A stretch of 8,947 nt of DNA from Treponema sp. (GTDB lineage Bacteria; Spirochaetota; Spirochaetia; Treponematales; Breznakiellaceae), in NCBI GenBank assembly GCA_031284105.1, contig JAITAN010000058.1, forward strand, positions 1 through 8,947. The letters run 5' to 3'. Under the pieces are notes generated by a model. It did not search any database, was not told the DNA's origin, and worked only from the letters and a program-made list of their open reading frames with translations. Made by a program: the position numbers and the translations under genes. Shown piece after piece: positions 5,815 through 8,947 of this stretch. Every line of letters begins with the position of its first letter. Position 1 is the stretch's first letter.

Positions 5815-7308
5815 GTGAAAATTCTAATGGCCGCAAGTGAAGCGGCGCCTTTTGTGAAAACCGGCGGTTTAGCCGATGCTGTTTCGGCGTTAGCCCTTAC
5901 ACTTGCAAAGATGGGACATGAAGTCCGTATTGTTATCCCCCGGTATTACAAAGTCGATGTAGTAAAAAATGGTTTGCGTGATCTTGAAATGCCGCTTGCC
6001 ACAACTATGAATAATGGAGAGGTAAAAAGCGCCGTCTATACAACCGATTTGGATGGCTCGCCTAAAAAAAAGCCGATCCATGTTTATTTTATTGAGCATA
6101 ACGATTTTTTCGGCAGTAAACTCGGTATTTACGGGGAACAGCATGAGCCCGATTACTCTGACAATCCAAGACGTTTCATTTTTTTCAGTAAGATCATCTT
6201 TGAACTCTGCCGGAAACTTGACTGGTATCCTGATATTCTGCATGCTCACGATTGGCAGACGGCTTTAGTACCGGTTTTCCTAAAATACGGCGAACGGCGT
6301 GATGGTTTTGAGAAAACGGCATCGATTCTGACCATTCATAACTTGGGTTATCAGGGGATTTACTATAAGGAAAACTATCCCTTTACCAATCTTAGTTGGG
6401 ATATGTTCTATCAAGCCGGTTTTGAAGATTGGAATATGATGAATTTCCTCAAGGCGGGAATTCACAGCGCGGATAAGCTCAACACGGTTTCACCGCGTTA
6501 CGCCCAGGAAACCCAGACTCAAGCATTCGGTTTCCGTTTGGACACTTCGTTGCGGTACCGGTCAGCCGATTATATCGGTATATTGAACGGCATCGACACA
6601 CAGGTTTGGAATCCCAAGAAAGACCCGTATATTCCGATGCAGTACGGCATTAAAAACATGAAAGCCGGTAAGTCAAAGGCAAAAGAAACGCTTCAGCGTG
6701 AATTCGGCCTGCCGCAAAATCCCAATGTACCGGTTATCGGTATGGCTACCCGCCTTACCGAACAGAAGGGCGTAGGCGAGCTTTTCGGGCCTTCCTATGG
6801 TTCTGCATGGAGTATTTGCCGCGATATGGAATTGCAATTGGTACTTGTTGGAACCGGCGATGTGTGGTGCGAAAACGAAATCCGCAGTCTTGCATCCCAC
6901 CTTTCCAATTTCAAGGCAAAGATTGAATACAAGGAGTCCGCAAGCCATCTCATTGAAGCGGGCAGCGATTTCTTCCTCATGCCGAGCCGGTATGAGCCTT
7001 CCGGTCTTAACCAGATGTACTCCCTTGCTTACGGCACCCTCCCCATTGTCAGAAACACCGGCGGTCTAGCCGATACGGTCGAAAACTTCAATCAGAGTAC
7101 CGGTGAAGGTACGGGCTTTATGTTCGATCAGTTGAACCCGCGTTCGATTTACGACACGGTCGGATGGGCAAATTGGGCGTATTATAATCGGCGCCACCAG
7201 ATTGATGAGATGCGAATTCGCGGCATGAAACTCGATTTCTCTTGGGAAAAATCAGCGCAAAAGTACGTTGCCATGTATGAACACGCCATTGCAAAATATG
7301 CCGAATAA
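5815..7308 (+). CDS. glgA: Glycogen synthase (ADP-glucose)
   Basis: This 497-residue GT5-family enzyme extends alpha-1,4-glucan chains from ADP-glucose. The KTGGLAD motif (K15-G18) near the N-terminus binds the nucleotide sugar. HAHDW (143-147), NGID (258-261), RLTEQKG (R313, K318) and EPSGLNQ (E394) match the E. coli catalytic set H161, N246, R300, K305 and E377. NTGGLADTV follows. K318 to E394 is 76 residues against 72 in E. coli, owing to an unusual segment (GVGELFGPSYGS) straight after RLTEQK. The start is GTG at 5815 behind GAGGTG (5805-5810); the apparent ATG at 5813 is followed at once by TGA. The 101-nt gap upstream suggests its own promoter, but none is convincing. The stop overlaps the Nudix gene. 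Confidence 0.94.
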   Translation: MKILMAASEAAPFVKTGGLADAVSALALTLAKMGHEVRIVIPRYYKVDVVKNGLRDLEMPLATTMNNGEVKSAVYTTDLDGSPKKKPIHVYFIEHNDFFGSKLGIYGEQHEPDYSDNPRRFIFFSKIIFELCRKLDWYPDILHAHDWQTALVPVFLKYGERRDGFEKTASILTIHNLGYQGIYYKENYPFTNLSWDMFYQAGFEDWNMMNFLKAGIHSADKLNTVSPRYAQETQTQAFGFRLDTSLRYRSADYIGILNGIDTQVWNPKKDPYIPMQYGIKNMKAGKSKAKETLQREFGLPQNPNVPVIGMATRLTEQKGVGELFGPSYGSAWSICRDMELQLVLVGTGDVWCENEIRSLASHLSNFKAKIEYKESASHLIEAGSDFFLMPSRYEPSGLNQMYSLAYGTLPIVRNTGGLADTVENFNQSTGEGTGFMFDQLNPRSIYDTVGWANWAYYNRRHQIDEMRIRGMKLDFSWEKSAQKYVAMYEHAIAKYAE

Positions 7309-7870
7309 TTACGAGCGCCTCGTGTGGAGGGAAGAAGATCGAAAGAATGTTTATACATGCCGCATTTTTTCTATACATGAAAGTATGTGCCGTTCCCCCG
7401 ATAAGAAACACCGTAGTGTTTTTACGGTATTAGATGCAACGGACTGGGCAATGGTAGTGCCTGTTCTGGAAAAGGATGGACAACGGTTTTTCGTTATGGT
7501 GCGGCAGTGGCGGCATGGCGCGCGGGAGTTAAGCCTTGAGTTTCCGGGCGGTGTGCTTGAAGCCGGCGAAGACCCAACTCAAGCCTCGCTTCGGGAACTG
7601 GAAGAAGAAACCGCGTATACCGCAAAAAAGATTACCAAAATCGGTGAGATGAGTCCAAATCCCGCTATTATGAACAACTACATTCATTTCTTTTTGGCGG
7701 AAGAGCTATCGCTTCTCTCCTCTCAACGCCTTGATGAAGATGAGTACGTTGATATGGAACTGGTACCCATTGAAAAAGTAATGGAAAATATAGGGAAAAA
7801 GCCGTACATTCATGCGCTTGTAGGTACGGCATTGGCATTGTGGAGACAAAATCAAGAAACAATCCCGTAA
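7298..7870 (+). CDS. Nudix hydrolase, ADP-ribose/ADP-sugar pyrophosphatase type
   Basis: This protein has 190 residues. The Nudix box runs G85-x5-E91-x7-R99-E100-L101-x-E103-E104-x-A106-Y107, with all metal-binding glutamates present but the usual late glycine replaced by alanine. The N-terminal WREEDRKNVYTCRIFSIHES, the core FVMVRQWRHGARELSLEFPGG and SPNPAIMNN behind the box fit enzymes that split ADP-ribose or ADP-sugars into AMP and a sugar phosphate. The ATG at 7298 lies inside glgA, overlapping it by 11 nt. No clear Shine-Dalgarno is seen, so coupling to glgA translation is likely; in-frame TTG (7268), ATG (7277) and GTG (7322) are alternatives. Next to glycogen synthase, ADP-glucose is an attractive substrate, but that is inference. 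Another nucleotide-sugar or housekeeping role is possible. Confidence 0.85.
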   Translation: MPNNYERLVWREEDRKNVYTCRIFSIHESMCRSPDKKHRSVFTVLDATDWAMVVPVLEKDGQRFFVMVRQWRHGARELSLEFPGGVLEAGEDPTQASLRELEEETAYTAKKITKIGEMSPNPAIMNNYIHFFLAEELSLLSSQRLDEDEYVDMELVPIEKVMENIGKKPYIHALVGTALALWRQNQETIP

Positions 7871-7964
7871 AAATAACCGTAACTCTTGATAAGAGTACAT
7901 ATCTTTACACGGTACAACAGAGAAACGGATCGAGCGGTTCTTTTTCCGGTTTGTAATCTTTCCA

Positions 7965-8269
7965 ATGGAGGAACGGGAACCGGCTCGAGGCAGCTGCTAC
8001 GGCGGTATATCGGGACTGGTGCGGCTTTTTCCGGGCGGTATATGCTTATTCCTTGGTATGCTTTTTAAGGAAGCGCTCAAAGATAATGCGGAGACGCAAA
8101 AAGCCCTTGAACCCCCGGGAAAACTCCCCGTTTTTGAAGAAACGCCCGATGAAATTCGGCGGAAGGTCGTGGCTGATGTCGTATTGCAGCGGACGATGTG
8201 TATGTCAAGGCGCCGAAGGTTTTAACGGACGCGGATTATGCAAGATTTGTTCCCATCGATTTGAAATAG
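7965..8269 (+). pseudogene. Small gene of unknown function, probably frameshifted
   Basis: From an ATG at 7965, frame 0 encodes a hydrophobic stretch (LFPGGICLFLGMLF, about residues 21-34, a possible membrane anchor). A charged tail follows (KEALKDNAETQ, LPVFEETPDEIRRKVVADV). From about 8178 that frame turns into unlikely arginine-rich sequence. Frame +2 then continues with protein-like sequence (ADDVYVKAPKVLTDADYARF) to a TAG at 8267-8269. Restoring one lost base near 8178 would join the two into about 101 residues. I do not recognise the family. There is no Shine-Dalgarno before 7965 and frame 0 is open back to 7893, so the true start may differ. A sequencing error could also explain the shift. 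Confidence 0.4.
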
Positions 8270-8740
8270 CAACCCTATCGCCCTCCGCCGGAATACGGAA
8301 ATAAATAACGCTTTAGGCAAAATCGAATAAAAACCCCCCGCCGTAGCGCACGCAAACAAGTTTGCGGCGAGGCATTACCCTGTTTACGTACCCTTTTCCG
8401 GCAATGCCATCCCTTATCGTTCACACATCCCTTCACATGCCTCTTTTACCGGCTTATCCATATCCCTATCCCCGCAAATTACCGCCCGCCTCTATTCCGC
8501 AGGGCATGCTCTTGTGATACGGTATCCGGCGGACATGGCCCAAGGCAAATCAACGTAAGGACGGCAGGGTTAAAAAAGCGCCTGAAGGAACGGGAGTTCA
8601 TATATATATGATGCGGCGGCATTCTACAGAAGCCTCGCAGAACTACGGAACCTCTGTAGTACTCTATGGAACATTCGGAGAATATTCCCCATGCGGGAGT
8701 ATTTACTCTGAGAATAAACTTTTGATCCTTGAAGATAAAC
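8270..8740. other. Region without a recognised gene, containing dyads
   Basis: No convincing coding frame is seen on either strand. Visible structure: CGCAAAC-AA-GTTTGCG (8351-8366) beside CGCCG/CGGCG (8339-8343 with 8365-8369), which on the - strand is followed by GGGGG and a T run, so it may be a weak - strand terminator. Also CTACAGA/TCTGTAG (8624-8630 with 8653-8659), and the near-perfect dyad GGAACATTC-GGA-GAATATTCC (8668-8688). Short protein-like runs in several frames suggest decayed genes. None can be named. Confidence 0.4.
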
Positions 8741-8947
8741 TGAACCTCCCCCGCTTGAAAGGACAGGAAGGTAAGCCTATGATCAAAGAAGGAAGCATCA
8801 TGGGAGAAAGAAGCGTTTTTACGAAAGACTTTAAGGAACGGGCCGTGGAACCGGCCCGGAACACAAACCGGAAGCGGGCGTGCCCAAGACCTCGGCATAA
8901 ACCGGAATATGCCGGCACGATGGATGCGGGAGATGAAGCGGAGTGAA
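8741..8947 (+). mobile_element. Left part of an IS3-family insertion sequence (runs off the window)
   Basis: The element appears to begin at TGAACCTCCCCC (8741). Together with the following CTTGAAAGGACAGG this resembles IS150-group terminal inverted repeats, which start with TG, contain a C-run and end in a GGACA-like block. An IS3-type orfA starts 59 nt inside, a usual distance. The right end and orfB lie beyond the edge, so neither the inverted-repeat pairing nor a target duplication can be checked. Confidence 0.55.
8800..8947 (+). pseudogene. IS3-family transposase OrfA, frameshifted and cut by window edge
   Basis: MGERSVFTKDFKERAVEPAR is the standard opening of the OrfA helix-turn-helix protein, which binds the IS ends. 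The first frame then turns into unlikely sequence and stops at 8944-8946. The true continuation is in the next frame from about 8867: AQDLGINRNMPARWMREMK, the second half of the OrfA helix-turn-helix, open to the end of the window. Passing from one frame to the other needs a one-base shift near 8867, and a few residues between the halves also seem missing. Two prolines (VEPAR, NMPARW) stand where leucine is usual. These are signs of decay. The programmed -1 frameshift of IS3 elements lies at the end of orfA, so it does not explain this one. Confidence 0.7.

Noticed and set aside
7882..7896. ACTCTT-GAT-AAGAGT hairpin after the Nudix gene as a terminator
   Set aside because: It is a perfect but AT-rich 6-bp stem with no T run behind it.
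7886..8068. 60-codon + strand frame overlapping the frameshifted small gene
   Set aside because: It starts with TTG, has no ribosome site and no recognisable features. The other frame gives a more protein-like product.
8479..8898. 139-codon minus-strand frame across the IS3 left end
   Set aside because: It runs antisense through the clear OrfA sequence and across the IS boundary, and its composition (many Arg, Pro, Phe) suggests a shadow frame.
1..8947. CRISPR arrays, tRNA or rRNA genes, phage genes
   Set aside because: No regularly spaced repeats, no cloverleaf with a TTC-type arm, and no rRNA or phage signature were seen on either strand.

Overview
The window looks like chromosomal DNA of an anaerobic, host-associated bacterium, most likely a spirochaete of the genus Treponema. 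That is an inference from the feel of the GlgA, PutP and ferredoxin-flavodoxin proteins and from the gene content; no database search was possible. Base composition is moderate, Shine-Dalgarno sites are strong, and most genes lie on the + strand in small operons separated by decayed mobile-element DNA.

Left part (1-1758). The N-terminal half of a TetR-family repressor gene runs off the left edge on the - strand. It is divergent from a two-gene operon encoding an FMN-binding split-barrel (pyridoxamine-phosphate-oxidase-like) protein and an EFR1-type flavodoxin/2x[4Fe-4S] fusion protein. Both divergent promoters can be read with 17-bp spacers. Three related 16-bp near-palindromes sit on them: one between the -35 and -10 of the operon, one just downstream of it, and one on the repressor gene's own start site. 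This looks like a complete autoregulated TetR switch over a small flavin/iron-sulphur redox module.

Middle (1759-5713). Directly after the ferredoxin gene lies what looks like a solo right end of an IS200/IS605 element: a TnpB C-terminal tail in one frame running into a structured, omega-RNA-like region. About 325 bp of non-coding DNA follows, then a strong promoter for putP (sodium/proline symporter). Next come paaK (phenylacetate-CoA ligase type) and, immediately behind it, a protein of two ACT domains. Together these suggest amino-acid fermentation: proline uptake and activation of aryl acids made from aromatic amino acids.

Right part (5815-8947). glgA (glycogen synthase, GTG start) overlaps by 11 nt a Nudix hydrolase of the ADP-ribose/ADP-sugar pyrophosphatase type. 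The pair could control ADP-glucose use. After this the sequence decays: a small frameshifted gene with one predicted membrane segment (7965-8269), about 470 bp without a recognisable gene but with several dyads, and finally the left end of an IS3-family insertion sequence (from 8741). Its orfA carries a frameshift and runs off the right edge.

No rRNA, tRNA or CRISPR array was seen. The items most worth a second look are the three-operator TetR switch, the orphan omega-RNA-like end and the glgA-nudix coupling.
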